Shown: positions 1 to 7,282 of the stretch, piece by piece
Layout: the number at the start of each line of letters is the position of its first letter
Numbering within the stretch: position 1 is the first letter of the stretch
Assembly (NCBI GenBank): GCA_021816165.1
Contig: JAKAYZ010000016.1
Location: forward strand, 1-11,001
Length of the DNA: 11,001 bases
Reading direction: 5' to 3'
DNA from: Planctomycetota bacterium
GTDB lineage: Bacteria > Planctomycetota > Phycisphaerae > WQYP01
Notes under the pieces: model-generated
What the model saw: only the letters and a program-made list of their open reading frames with translations
Databases searched by the model: none
Told to the model about the DNA's origin: nothing
Translations under genes and position numbers: made by a program

Positions 1-1637
1 AGCTCGCGCATGACTCGGGCTAACTCGGCCTGCCCGTCGGTCATACGCCGGTAAAGTGCATAGATGTGGTTGTACGCAGCGACGTTGGCGGGGTTCGGAC
101 TGTAGACCAAATCGGTGCGTTGGCGGGCGATGGCACGGATGATTTGCGTCATACTGGTGTAGCCGGTGGTGGCTTCGCCGGCTGCCATGCAGCCGAGGAT
201 GGCGGCTCCAAGAGCCACGCTTTGCGGACTTTCCGCCAGACTGATGGGTGCATTGAGCACGTCGGAATAAATCTGCATAAGCAGGGGAGACTTTGCGGGT
301 AAACCGCCGCTGGCCACAAAGTGTTGCACCGGAACGCCGTTTTCGACCAGCAACTCCACAATCCAGCGCAGGCCATATGCGGTGGCCTCCATCAGAGCGC
401 GGTAAAGCTGCACTGGTTGCGTGGTCAGAGACAATCCGACAAAAGCTCCGCTTAAGTGACCATCCATCAACGGTGTGCGGCAACCATTGAGCCAGTCCAC
501 CGCCAGCAGGCCATGACTGCCGGGGGCGAGGGCCGCCGCTTGCTGGTTCATTTGCTCATGGGTGGTACCGGCGGTACGTATCAACCAGGCCAGAGAATCG
601 CCGACGCTGGCCTGGCCGGTTTCGTAACCAAAGCTGCCGGGCAGAATGCCATCCTCCACCACGCCGGCCACGCCCGGCACGTGGTGTTGGCAGGCGGAAT
701 TAAGAAGGTGGCAGGAACTTGTTCCGATGACCATCACCAGGGTATTGTTGTCACTAACGCCCGATCCGGGCAGACCCGCGTGGGCATCAATAATAGCTGT
801 GCTTACCGGTATGCCCGGCGGCAAATCCAGCAACGCCGCGGCAGCGGCGCTTAAGCCGCCCGCCCGTTGGCCGGGAGCACACAGGCGGCCGGGCATTTTA
901 GTGGCAACCACGTCGGCGAGACTCGGATGCACAGCCGCGAAAAACTCAGAGGATGGAAAGCCGGCTTGTTTACTCCAGCAGCCTTTGTAGCCCGCCTGGC
1001 AGGTGGATCGCACGAGTGCCTGGGGGTGGCAGTGCGGCCAAGGGCCGGCGGTGAGCTGCCACACCAGAAAGTCTCCGGCTTCCAGCCAGACTTGGGCGGC
1101 GGCATAAACCTGCGGCGCCAGTTCCAGAGTCTCGAGAATTTTCGGGAAAAACCACTCCAGCCCGATGATGCCGCCATACCGATCCAGCCATGGTTCGTGG
1201 CGTTCATGGGCTACGGCGTTGAGGCGGTCGGTCTGATGCTTGGCCCCATGGTGTTTCCACAACTTGGGCCAGGCCAGCGGCATGTTTTGAAATTGCGGCA
1301 GCATACACAGAGGCGTGCCATTGCTGAGTGTCGGCAACATGGTGCAACTGGTAAAAGCCACACCAATGCCCACGATTTGTTGGGGATTGATTTTGGCGGC
1401 CCCCATGGCCGCGTGGCAGGCCTGGGCCAAATTGCTCAGCCAGTCCTGCGGGTGTTGCAGGGCGTAGTCGGGCGGGAGATTTTGGCCAGTGGTGGGCAGC
1501 GTGCGGTCGATCACGCCATGGGTATAAGGGCGGTCCGCCTGTCCGACAATATGGCCGGTGGCAATATCAGCAGCAACGACGCGCACGGACTCCGTGCCAT
1601 AATCAAAACCCAGACTGTAGCGTTTCTCGGTGGTCAT
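1..1637 (-). CDS. araB: L-ribulokinase (AraB), FGGY kinase family, C-terminal end cut by the window edge
   Basis: Cytoplasmic kinase that phosphorylates L-ribulose to L-ribulose-5-phosphate in arabinose catabolism. An uninterrupted frame of 545 codons runs from ATG at 1637 off the left edge. E. coli AraB has about 566 residues, so probably only 10-20 are missing. Visible family marks are the N-terminal nucleotide-binding block FDYGTESVRVV (11-21), SCTMLPT (97-103), the run GGIIGLEWFFPKILE (155-169), EAGDF (186-190), the catalytic-base region IIDAHAG with Asp284, GTSSCHLL (305-312), VPGVAGVVEDGILPG (320-334), DWLNGCRTPL (381-390) and the adenosine-site region ASGGLPAKSPLLMQIYSDV (442-460). The IDAH, GTSSCH and GILPG blocks separate AraB from xylulokinase, glycerol kinase and gluconokinase. 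A GGAG ribosome-binding site (1647-1650) lies 9 bases before the ATG, supporting this start. It is followed by no araA or araD inside the window; such partners could lie to the left. It probably has its own promoter, 254 bp downstream of the efflux operon. Confidence 0.94.
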   Translation of the reverse strand, partial: MTTEKRYSLGFDYGTESVRVVAADIATGHIVGQADRPYTHGVIDRTLPTTGQNLPPDYALQHPQDWLSNLAQACHAAMGAAKINPQQIVGIGVAFTSCTMLPTLSNGTPLCMLPQFQNMPLAWPKLWKHHGAKHQTDRLNAVAHERHEPWLDRYGGIIGLEWFFPKILETLELAPQVYAAAQVWLEAGDFLVWQLTAGPWPHCHPQALVRSTCQAGYKGCWSKQAGFPSSEFFAAVHPSLADVVATKMPGRLCAPGQRAGGLSAAAAALLDLPPGIPVSTAIIDAHAGLPGSGVSDNNTLVMVIGTSSCHLLNSACQHHVPGVAGVVEDGILPGSFGYETGQASVGDSLAWLIRTAGTTHEQMNQQAAALAPGSHGLLAVDWLNGCRTPLMDGHLSGAFVGLSLTTQPVQLYRALMEATAYGLRWIVELLVENGVPVQHFVASGGLPAKSPLLMQIYSDVLNAPISLAESPQSVALGAAILGCMAAGEATTGYTSMTQIIRAIARQRTDLVYSPNPANVAAYNHIYALYRRMTDGQAELARVMRE

Positions 1638-1733
1638 GGTAAGAGGCTCCAAAGCTGGCTCGGCCTGTGGTGTTGCGTCAGTGCTTCGCCCCCACCATGC
1701 AACGCGCGGGCCGGTCTGTGGGGTAACGGGCAT

Positions 1734-1761
1734 AGTGTAACCGTTCTAAGATGACTAACAA
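1734..1761 (-). promoter_or_regulatory. possible sigma-70-like promoter for araB
   Basis: Read on the minus strand, TTGTTA (1761-1756) and TACACT (1739-1734) are separated by 16 bases and each match 4 of 6 consensus positions. It would give a leader of about 90 bases ahead of the araB ATG at 1637. The match is modest and rests on pattern only. It is supported by lying in the sole non-coding gap before araB and directly downstream of the repeat pair at 1766-1871. Confidence 0.3.
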
Positions 1762-1765
1762 CGCA

Positions 1766-1787
1766 GCAGGGGGGTAGTGCAGCTTTG
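1766..1787. repeat. 22-bp imperfect direct repeat, copy proximal to araB
   Basis: On the plus strand this copy reads GCAGGGGGG, then T, AGTGC, AGC and TTTG. It matches the copy at 1850-1871 at 19 of 22 positions, including a run of six G in both. Outside these 22 bases the flanks do not align. It ends a few bases upstream of the possible araB -35 box, so an operator or activator site is one reading. Another is a dispersed genomic repeat. Confidence 0.6.
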
Positions 1788-1849
1788 CAGAAAAGCATTT
1801 TGAGCCAATCCCCAGGAAGGTTTCGGCATCGGGTTCACACTGGAGTGTT

Positions 1850-1871
1850 GCAGGGGGGCAGTGCTACTTTG
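1850..1871. repeat. 22-bp imperfect direct repeat, copy distal to araB
   Basis: On the plus strand this copy reads GCAGGGGGG, then C, AGTGC, TAC and TTTG, 19 of 22 identical to 1766-1787. The start-to-start distance is 84 bp, which equals eight turns of B-DNA at 10.5 bp per turn, so both copies would face the same side of the helix. Just beside it, 1837-1848 is a small inverted repeat, ACACT-GG-AGTGT. It lies 21 bp beyond the stop codon of the outer-membrane efflux gene. No intrinsic terminator with a U-tract is evident between that stop and araB. Confidence 0.6.
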
Positions 1872-1891
1872 GTGACGGATTGGCAATTTTG

Positions 1892-3781
1892 CTATGGCAG
1901 CGAACGCAAGTAACCATCGGGCCAACGGCGCAGCCAAGCCGGGCCGATGGGCCGAGTTGGAATTGCTCCCGGGGCTTTGATGTGGCATCGCTCCAGCAGC
2001 GAACCTTCCTGTAGATAGAGTGTATCCAAGGCGTCCAGATAGGCCACCACTGCCTGGGCTTGGGCAAGCTGGGCGGAAAGCAAGTTCGATTGGGCCTGGG
2101 AAACTTGCAAGGAGGTGCTTTCTCCAACGCGAAATTCGCCCTGGGTTGCGGCGAGTGTTTCCTGCTGGGCGCGGGTGGTGGCGGCGGTGGCGGAAATCTG
2201 GCGGCGGTCGGTAACTGCCTGAATGTAGGCGGTGCGCACGCTGAGTTCCACGCTGCGAACGGTATTGGTGAAGGCCGCTTCTTCTTGATCTCGGCTTAAT
2301 ACCGCGCTTTGATAGTTGGCCGTGGGCGTGCGGTTGAACAGCGGATAGCTGAACGATAAACCTCCGATAAGTTGATAATCATCACCATTGAGATTGGCGG
2401 CGGCGGGACCGAAGGATTCGGCATAGCCGGTCTTACCCATGGTGATAAACATATCGAGCACCGGCAAAAGGCCATTGCGGGTTTGCACCACGGCCAAGTC
2501 TCCCTGCTGAATTTGCAACCGCGTTTGATTGAGAATGGGGCTTAGCCGCAGGGCGAGCCGGATATGGGCAGCCAGCGGTGCTTGCGGTCCGCCGGAAATG
2601 TAAGGCGGCGTGGTGAGCACGATATGATGTTTCCAAAAAGGTTTACCGGGAGGTGCCAGTAAACTCAGCAGGTTGAGGCGGGCGATTTGTTTCGCGCCCA
2701 GGGCGCTGACCAGTTGCTCGCGTGTGACGGCGGTTTGGGCGATGGATGCAGACAACTGCGAGTGGGCCGTGCGTCCGACGCGAATAAGCTCGCGGGTTTG
2801 CTGCTCCTGTTGCTGGGCAACAGACAAAGCTTGTTTAAGGATTTGCACATTCTGGCGGGCCAAAACAGCCTGCCAGTAGGCCTGTACCGTGTCGTCGGTG
2901 ATGGTGAGGGCTTCGCCGCGAAGCTGATAGTCTGAAATTCTTTTGCCGAGTCGGGCTTCGTTAATGGTGGCCAGGTTGGCCTGTAGATTTCCGCCCTGCA
3001 AAAGGGACTGGGTGACGGTGAGAGAGAACCCGGCATTGGTGGCTTGGCCACCGCCGGCTTCGCTGTCGCTAAGGTTGGCATTTAAGCCGGCCTTTATGGA
3101 TGTTCCTGTGGGCAAGTTTTCCGACACTCCAAGGTTGGCGGTCCCGGAATCGGTAGTCGTGCTGCCGCCCTCTGCCCGGTTATACCCGCCACTGGATGTA
3201 ACATAACCGCCGCTGGAGGGGACGCGATTCTTAGAAGCCTGAATGCCTCCGGAAAGCGAGGGATCAAACGCCCCGCGGTCAGCGATGACCTGCTGCTGTG
3301 CTATCGCCGGGGCATAGCGCTGCACCAGCAGCGATGGGTTGTTCCGCAGGCCAATCACCAGGGCATCGGCCAACGAAAGATGATGGAATTGGTGAGTGGA
3401 CCCGGCGGTGACGGGCTTGATGGTGGTTGGTAAAGCGGACTTCCAGTGCTCGGACGCTGCGCCGGTTGCGATATCCTGCTGGTGGGCCAGGGCGGCTGAT
3501 TGATAGTTCTGGTATCCACCGGAATCAATGCTGCTGCAGGCGGATATCCCAGCCACAGCACCCAGCAGGGCACAGGCGCGCAGCGTGGCAGTGGCCACAG
3601 CGGGGATCCGGGCGATGGAACGCTCAAGTCGTGTCTTTTTACCGGCACCAGTGGGGCCTGGCGGCGGCGGCAGGGCTGAACCAATTGTGCCGTGCCGCGG
3701 GGATGGCGGTCGGTGGTTGGATTGTTTGATAGAGTCTGAAAAATATGTGGAATCATAGGAAGGCAAAACTGGATCATTCAT
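1892..3781 (-). CDS. TolC-family outer-membrane efflux lipoprotein (OEP)
   Basis: Outer-membrane duct of a tripartite exporter; 629 residues from the ATG at 3781. Two OEP repeats are visible, about residues 135-378 and 403-595, each with long Ala/Gln-rich helices (for example 296-330 and 496-545) that would form the periplasmic barrel. A Gly/Ser/Thr-rich stretch at 189-215 probably lies in or near a beta-strand loop. A lipoprotein signal is present but late: basic KKTRLER (48-54), a hydrophobic stretch 61-81, then lipobox I-S-A-C with Cys82. About 47 Pro-rich residues precede it. The ATG overlaps the permease stop as ATGAATGA, with GAGG 9 bases upstream, which argues for this start over an in-frame one at 3838 lying deep in the permease gene. 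A GTG at codon 62 could be a shorter start but would leave almost no basic n-region. It is the last gene of the operon, so the duct is dedicated to this pump. Length exceeds typical TolC (about 470-490) mainly because of the N-terminal extension. Confidence 0.9.
   Translation of the reverse strand: MNDPVLPSYDSTYFSDSIKQSNHRPPSPRHGTIGSALPPPPGPTGAGKKTRLERSIARIPAVATATLRACALLGAVAGISACSSIDSGGYQNYQSAALAHQQDIATGAASEHWKSALPTTIKPVTAGSTHQFHHLSLADALVIGLRNNPSLLVQRYAPAIAQQQVIADRGAFDPSLSGGIQASKNRVPSSGGYVTSSGGYNRAEGGSTTTDSGTANLGVSENLPTGTSIKAGLNANLSDSEAGGGQATNAGFSLTVTQSLLQGGNLQANLATINEARLGKRISDYQLRGEALTITDDTVQAYWQAVLARQNVQILKQALSVAQQQEQQTRELIRVGRTAHSQLSASIAQTAVTREQLVSALGAKQIARLNLLSLLAPPGKPFWKHHIVLTTPPYISGGPQAPLAAHIRLALRLSPILNQTRLQIQQGDLAVVQTRNGLLPVLDMFITMGKTGYAESFGPAAANLNGDDYQLIGGLSFSYPLFNRTPTANYQSAVLSRDQEEAAFTNTVRSVELSVRTAYIQAVTDRRQISATAATTRAQQETLAATQGEFRVGESTSLQVSQAQSNLLSAQLAQAQAVVAYLDALDTLYLQEGSLLERCHIKAPGAIPTRPIGPAWLRRWPDGYLRSLP
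3774..3781 (-). other. 8-bp start/stop overlap between permease and outer-membrane gene
   Basis: On the minus strand ATGAATGA carries the ATG of the TolC-family gene and the TGA of the permease gene in different frames. Such overlaps commonly couple translation of the downstream gene to the upstream one, so the two proteins are probably made together. Confidence 0.8.
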
Positions 3782-4979
3782 AACGTAGAGCCTCAATGGG
3801 ATTAAGCGCTGCAGCCCGGCGTGCCGGATAATAACCAAAGAAAATACCGACCGCCGCGGAAATGGACAGGGCCAAAAAGACCATGGATGGTTCCACCTGG
3901 CCGGAAAAACTGCGGAACTTCACATAATGGGCCGCGATGATGCCGACACCCACGCCTATCAGGCCGCCGAGCAGACTGATGATCATGGATTCAATGAGAA
4001 ACTGGCGGAGAATATCCCGCCGACGGGCACCGATGGCTTTGCGAATCCCGATTTCCCGGGTGCGTTCAGTGACGGTCACCAGCATGATGTTCATAATTCC
4101 GATGCCTCCCACCAGCAGGGATATTCCCGCCACGGACCCTAACAACAGCGTAAAGGCGCCACCGATGCGGTTGGCCATCTTCAGTACCTGGAGCTGGTTG
4201 GAAATCCAGAAATCATCCTCATCGCCATAGATCAATGAGTGGCTGAGTCGCAACACCTTCTGGCAGGCGGCCTGTACGCTGTTAAGGTTGGCGGCGTGAT
4301 CGACCTGCAAGTCGATATGATTCAGCGCGACCAGTCGGCCCATCAGATCGGTCATCGCCGTTGTATAAGGCAGCAGCACCTGGTTGTCCGGATCAAACCA
4401 GCCATGGCGGCCTTTGGGTACCAGCACACCCACCACCCTAAAACGCACGGTGGATACCGTTATGGTGCGGCCAATGGGATCCTGAGAGCCAAAAAGCCGT
4501 TCTGCGGTTTCCGGGCCGATCACCGCTACCGAGGCTATGTCCTGACAATCGTAATCGGTGAACATGGCTCCACTTTGCACCTTAAAATCATGGATTGTGA
4601 TATACGTGGGAGCGCAGCCAATAATGTTACAGGTAGTAAAATTACCGCCCCATTTTACCGGCTGCCAGGAGGTGACCACCGGTGAAACATATCGCACATG
4701 CGGGATTTTCAGAATGGCCTGGGCGTCGGCGATGGTCAGTGGGTCTGCGGAGCCATTGAGTACCGGGGCAATTTTGGGATTGTGGGGGAAAATGGTGATG
4801 GTGTTCTTGCCCATCCGCGAAACCCAGCCGAGAATGCTCTTTTTGGCACCATTGCCCAAGGCGAGCATGGCAATAACCGCGGCCACGCCGATAATCATGC
4901 CCAGCATGGTCAGAATGGCGCGCAGCTTGTTGGCCAGCATACTCCGCAGCGCAATTTTAAGAGTGGTCCAAATTAGCAC
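3774..4979 (-). CDS. macB: MacB-type ABC transporter permease (FtsX/MacB_PCD fold), no fused ATPase
   Basis: Inner-membrane permease of a type VII (mechanotransmission) ABC exporter, 401 residues. Four membrane segments fit the MacB plan: about 21-45, 275-301, 330-352 and 364-384, with a periplasmic domain (about 46-270) between the first two. Family marks are NKLRAILTMLGMIIGVAAV (17-35), VGGIGIMNIMLV (290-301), TERTREIGIRKAIGA (304-318), which forms the coupling region to the ATPase, and the C-terminal PARRAAALNPIEALRYE (385-401). E. coli MacB carries the ATPase on the same chain; here it is a separate gene two places upstream. The start codon is GTG, directly preceded by seven A, with no good ribosome-binding site; the alignment to the family N-terminus (a few residues before ALRSMLANKLR) supports it. 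Four cysteines fall in the periplasmic domain (117, 122, 145, 239). The symbol is by homology; the substrate is unknown. Confidence 0.93.
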   Translation of the reverse strand: MLIWTTLKIALRSMLANKLRAILTMLGMIIGVAAVIAMLALGNGAKKSILGWVSRMGKNTITIFPHNPKIAPVLNGSADPLTIADAQAILKIPHVRYVSPVVTSWQPVKWGGNFTTCNIIGCAPTYITIHDFKVQSGAMFTDYDCQDIASVAVIGPETAERLFGSQDPIGRTITVSTVRFRVVGVLVPKGRHGWFDPDNQVLLPYTTAMTDLMGRLVALNHIDLQVDHAANLNSVQAACQKVLRLSHSLIYGDEDDFWISNQLQVLKMANRIGGAFTLLLGSVAGISLLVGGIGIMNIMLVTVTERTREIGIRKAIGARRRDILRQFLIESMIISLLGGLIGVGVGIIAAHYVKFRSFSGQVEPSMVFLALSISAAVGIFFGYYPARRAAALNPIEALRYE

Positions 4980-5022
4980 TTTTTTTGTCCGTACCAGTTC
5001 TGAGCCGCCGCCCTCTTGCCGG

Positions 5023-6342
5023 TTAATGATGCCCCGGTGTCCACATGCTCGAAAGATCGCCCAGATGCAGCACCACTTTTTGGCCCGCTTTCAGGCCGGC
5101 TAACACCTGCCAGTATGTATCATTGCGCTGACCGAGCGTAACGGCCTTGGAAACTTCCTTGCCATCCGGCGTCACCACGGTAACGGTATCTTCATGATGC
5201 TGGATGACCACCGCCTGAAGCGGAATGTAGAGTACATTTGGCAATTTATCTGCAAAGATGGTGACATTGGCGGTCATGCCCGGCTTGAGCAACTCCTTAT
5301 TTTTGCCCAGCACCTCGATCTTGGCCTGAAAGGTGACAATGTTACTGGTAGAGGTGCTGGTGCTTCCGGAGGTTTGATCTTGAATGGATTCGGGAGCCAT
5401 CAGCACCACGCGGCCGGGAAACACCACGCCTGGGGCACCGGCGGCGGTAATCTGCGATACATCGCCGATTTTGACGTGGTTGATATCACTTTCGTTGATG
5501 GTGGCGTTGATGTAAATATGCGACGTATCCACCAGCGTCATCACGGTGGTGCCCCCGCCGACATTGGTGGTGGCCGATGCAATCACCTGCCCCTGCTGAA
5601 CATCCACATTCGCCACTTCGCCGTTGATGGGTGCCTTGACGGTGCAATAGCCCAGGTTGGTTCGGGCGTTTTTAAGATTAGCGTGCTGGATGAGCACGGC
5701 CACGTGGTCCAACTCAACATTTAATTTTTGGAGCTTTACCTGCAAAGCTTGGGTTTTAAGTTGCATCATCTGCACCTCGGCGAGTCTCAGGGACTGCTGA
5801 TCGCGCACCAAGGTGGTTTCGTCATTGTCATAGGTTTGCTGGGGGGCGAGTTTTTCCTGCAGCAGGGTGGCGTCGCGCTGTACATTTAACTGGTCATTTT
5901 TTACCTGAGCCTGGGCGGACAGCAGATTAGCCTGATCAGTCTGGCCACTGGTGATAAGATTTTCTTTGGCAATCTGGTAATTCACCTCGGCGGATTGCAA
6001 CGTTAAAACGGCCTGCTGCAAATTCTGTTCGGCGATGGCCAGGGCCTGTTCCTCCAGGGTGGGGTCCACCTGCAAAACGACCTCGCCTTTTTTGACAGCA
6101 TCGCCGATCTGAAAGGGCAGAGAGGTGATTTCGCCGCCAGCCTGACATTTGATGTCCACTGTGCGGTTGGCCTCCACATTACCCGTGGCATACACATGCA
6201 CACTTAGTGTGCCGCGCTTGACAATGGCAGTATGGGGCGGAGCCGGCTTGTGGGCATCGGCGGCGTTCTGGTGGTACCGGTAGGCCCCATACGCAGCGCC
6301 AGCCAGAATCAAGATCACCAAGATAATCCAGAATTTTTTCAT
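5023..6342 (-). CDS. macA: MacA-type periplasmic adaptor (RND/HlyD family membrane fusion protein)
   Basis: Periplasmic adaptor that links the permease to the outer-membrane duct; 439 residues. An uncleaved N-terminal anchor spans about 4-22 after MKKFW. The first lipoyl half follows (about 44-92, with VEANRTVDIKCQAGGEI and GDAVKKGEVVLQVDP), then a long alpha-helical hairpin (about 95-225, rich in Gln, Leu and Ala), the second lipoyl half with TVKAPINGEVANVDVQQGQVI split by position 234-254, a beta-barrel domain (about 265-365) and a membrane-proximal domain to the end. LKPGMTANV (352-360) is the usual adaptor block. A Ser/Thr-rich stretch at 324-334 interrupts the beta-barrel region and is probably a loop. 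It lies 42 bp after the ATPase gene and 43 bp before the permease gene. No strong ribosome-binding site is seen before the ATG; the start is fixed by the basic-plus-hydrophobic N-terminus. The symbol reflects family, not proven substrate. Confidence 0.92.
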   Translation of the reverse strand: MKKFWIILVILILAGAAYGAYRYHQNAADAHKPAPPHTAIVKRGTLSVHVYATGNVEANRTVDIKCQAGGEITSLPFQIGDAVKKGEVVLQVDPTLEEQALAIAEQNLQQAVLTLQSAEVNYQIAKENLITSGQTDQANLLSAQAQVKNDQLNVQRDATLLQEKLAPQQTYDNDETTLVRDQQSLRLAEVQMMQLKTQALQVKLQKLNVELDHVAVLIQHANLKNARTNLGYCTVKAPINGEVANVDVQQGQVIASATTNVGGGTTVMTLVDTSHIYINATINESDINHVKIGDVSQITAAGAPGVVFPGRVVLMAPESIQDQTSGSTSTSTSNIVTFQAKIEVLGKNKELLKPGMTANVTIFADKLPNVLYIPLQAVVIQHHEDTVTVVTPDGKEVSKAVTLGQRNDTYWQVLAGLKAGQKVVLHLGDLSSMWTPGHH

Positions 6343-6384
6343 AGATAACGAACTGACTGCAGAGTATCCCAGAACATTCCAGAA

Positions 6385-7116
6385 TCAAGCTGCAGCCGTT
6401 GCCTCCTTTGTGCTGGATGACTGATGCTGCGGCGCATGCTGGACCTCCGCGACAATGCGGCCATCGCGCAATTGTACTTCCCGGCCACAATGCCGGGCTA
6501 CTTCATGGTCGTGAGTGACAATAATAATAGTACTACCGGCCTGGTTAAGCCGGTGAAATAAATCCAGAATATCCCGTCCCACCTGGGAATCGAGATTACC
6601 GGTAGGCTCATCGGCTAAAATAATGGCGGGATCGGTTACCAGTGCCCGGGCTATGGCCACGCGCTGGCGTTGGCCGCCGGAAAGTTGATTGGGTTCATGG
6701 TGGGTGCGGTCTGCCAGGCCCACTGTGGTAAGCGCTGCGCGGGCCATGGCTTTGGCATCGTGGCGGCTGGCATAGAGTAAAGGCAGTTCGACGTTTTCCA
6801 AGGCGGAAAGACGCGGTAGCAAATTAAAATTCTGAAAGACAAAGCCGATCCGTCGATTACGTATAGCTGCAAGCTGATCACCGGCGAGTTTGGAAACATC
6901 TTCACCGGCCAGCCGGTAAGAACCGGAGTCTGCAGTATCCAGGCAACCCAGGATATTCATAAGCGTGGATTTGCCGCTGCCCGATGGTCCGGTAATGGCC
7001 AGCATTTCGCCACGCGAAATGGCCAGATTCACAGCATCCAATGCCAATACATCGGCGTCACCGATGCGATATCGCTTGGTAAGATTGGTGATTTCCAGAA
7101 GCTTTCTTTGGCTCAT
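6385..7116 (-). CDS. MacB/LolD-type ABC transporter ATP-binding protein
   Basis: Cytoplasmic ATPase that powers the exporter; 243 residues from ATG at 7116. Motifs in order: Walker A GPSGSGKS (43-50), Q-loop Gln95 in [23 protein letters not shown] split around 91-113, ABC signature LSGGQ (145-149), Walker B IILADEP (165-171), D-loop NLDS (174-177) and switch His202 in IVTHDHEVA. The [11 protein letters not shown] and [12 protein letters not shown] blocks are typical of MacB and LolD ATPases. The frame stays open up to 7302, but that would overlap the divergent waaA start and add 62 residues with no family match; a possible promoter at 7179-7207 also lies inside it, so the start at 7116 ([12 protein letters not shown]) is preferred. 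No clear ribosome-binding site precedes it. The last roughly 18 residues are polar and probably disordered. It is the first gene of the four-gene operon. Confidence 0.93.
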   Translation of the reverse strand: MSQRKLLEITNLTKRYRIGDADVLALDAVNLAISRGEMLAITGPSGSGKSTLMNILGCLDTADSGSYRLAGEDVSKLAGDQLAAIRNRRIGFVFQNFNLLPRLSALENVELPLLYASRHDAKAMARAALTTVGLADRTHHEPNQLSGGQRQRVAIARALVTDPAIILADEPTGNLDSQVGRDILDLFHRLNQAGSTIIIVTHDHEVARHCGREVQLRDGRIVAEVQHAPQHQSSSTKEATAAA

Positions 7117-7178
7117 GCCGTACACCGTCTGACCGCCGCCACCTTGTTCATAACGCTCCAGCCCCATCGTCATTGCAG

Positions 7179-7207
7179 AGTATAGGCGCAAAGGTGGTAT
7201 TTGGCGA
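7179..7207 (-). promoter_or_regulatory. likely sigma-70-like promoter of the exporter operon
   Basis: Minus strand TCGCCA (7207-7202, 4 of 6 matches to TTGACA), 17-base spacer, then TATACT (7184-7179, 5 of 6 matches to TATAAT). Transcription would begin near 7172, leaving a leader of about 56 bases before the ATPase ATG at 7116. It lies in the 166-bp gap shared with the divergent waaA gene, the only gap upstream of the operon. Confidence 0.45.
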
Positions 7208-7282
7208 TAACCGGTAGTGCCGTCGGGACAAGAAAGCGGCAGCTCCGTGCGGTGCATATAAAAATCGTTATGATGTGCGTCC

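Noticed and set aside
867..1754. 295-codon open frame on the plus strand opposite araB
   Set aside because: It lies fully antisense to a clearly recognisable ribulokinase, has no family motifs, and long antisense frames are expected in GC-rich codon usage.
3782..3838. Upstream start at 3838 for the TolC-family gene
   Set aside because: It would lie 65 bp inside the permease gene and loses the ATGAATGA coupling; the start at 3781 also has a GAGG site.
4239..5103. Plus-strand open frames of 92-181 codons across the permease and adaptor genes
   Set aside because: They are antisense to strongly supported genes and show no recognisable domain.
6365..6384. Tandem 10-bp near-repeat (TATCCCAGAA then CATTCCAGAA) just after the ATPase stop
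   Set aside because: Only 8 of 10 positions match, and it is too short to call a regulatory element or repeat unit.
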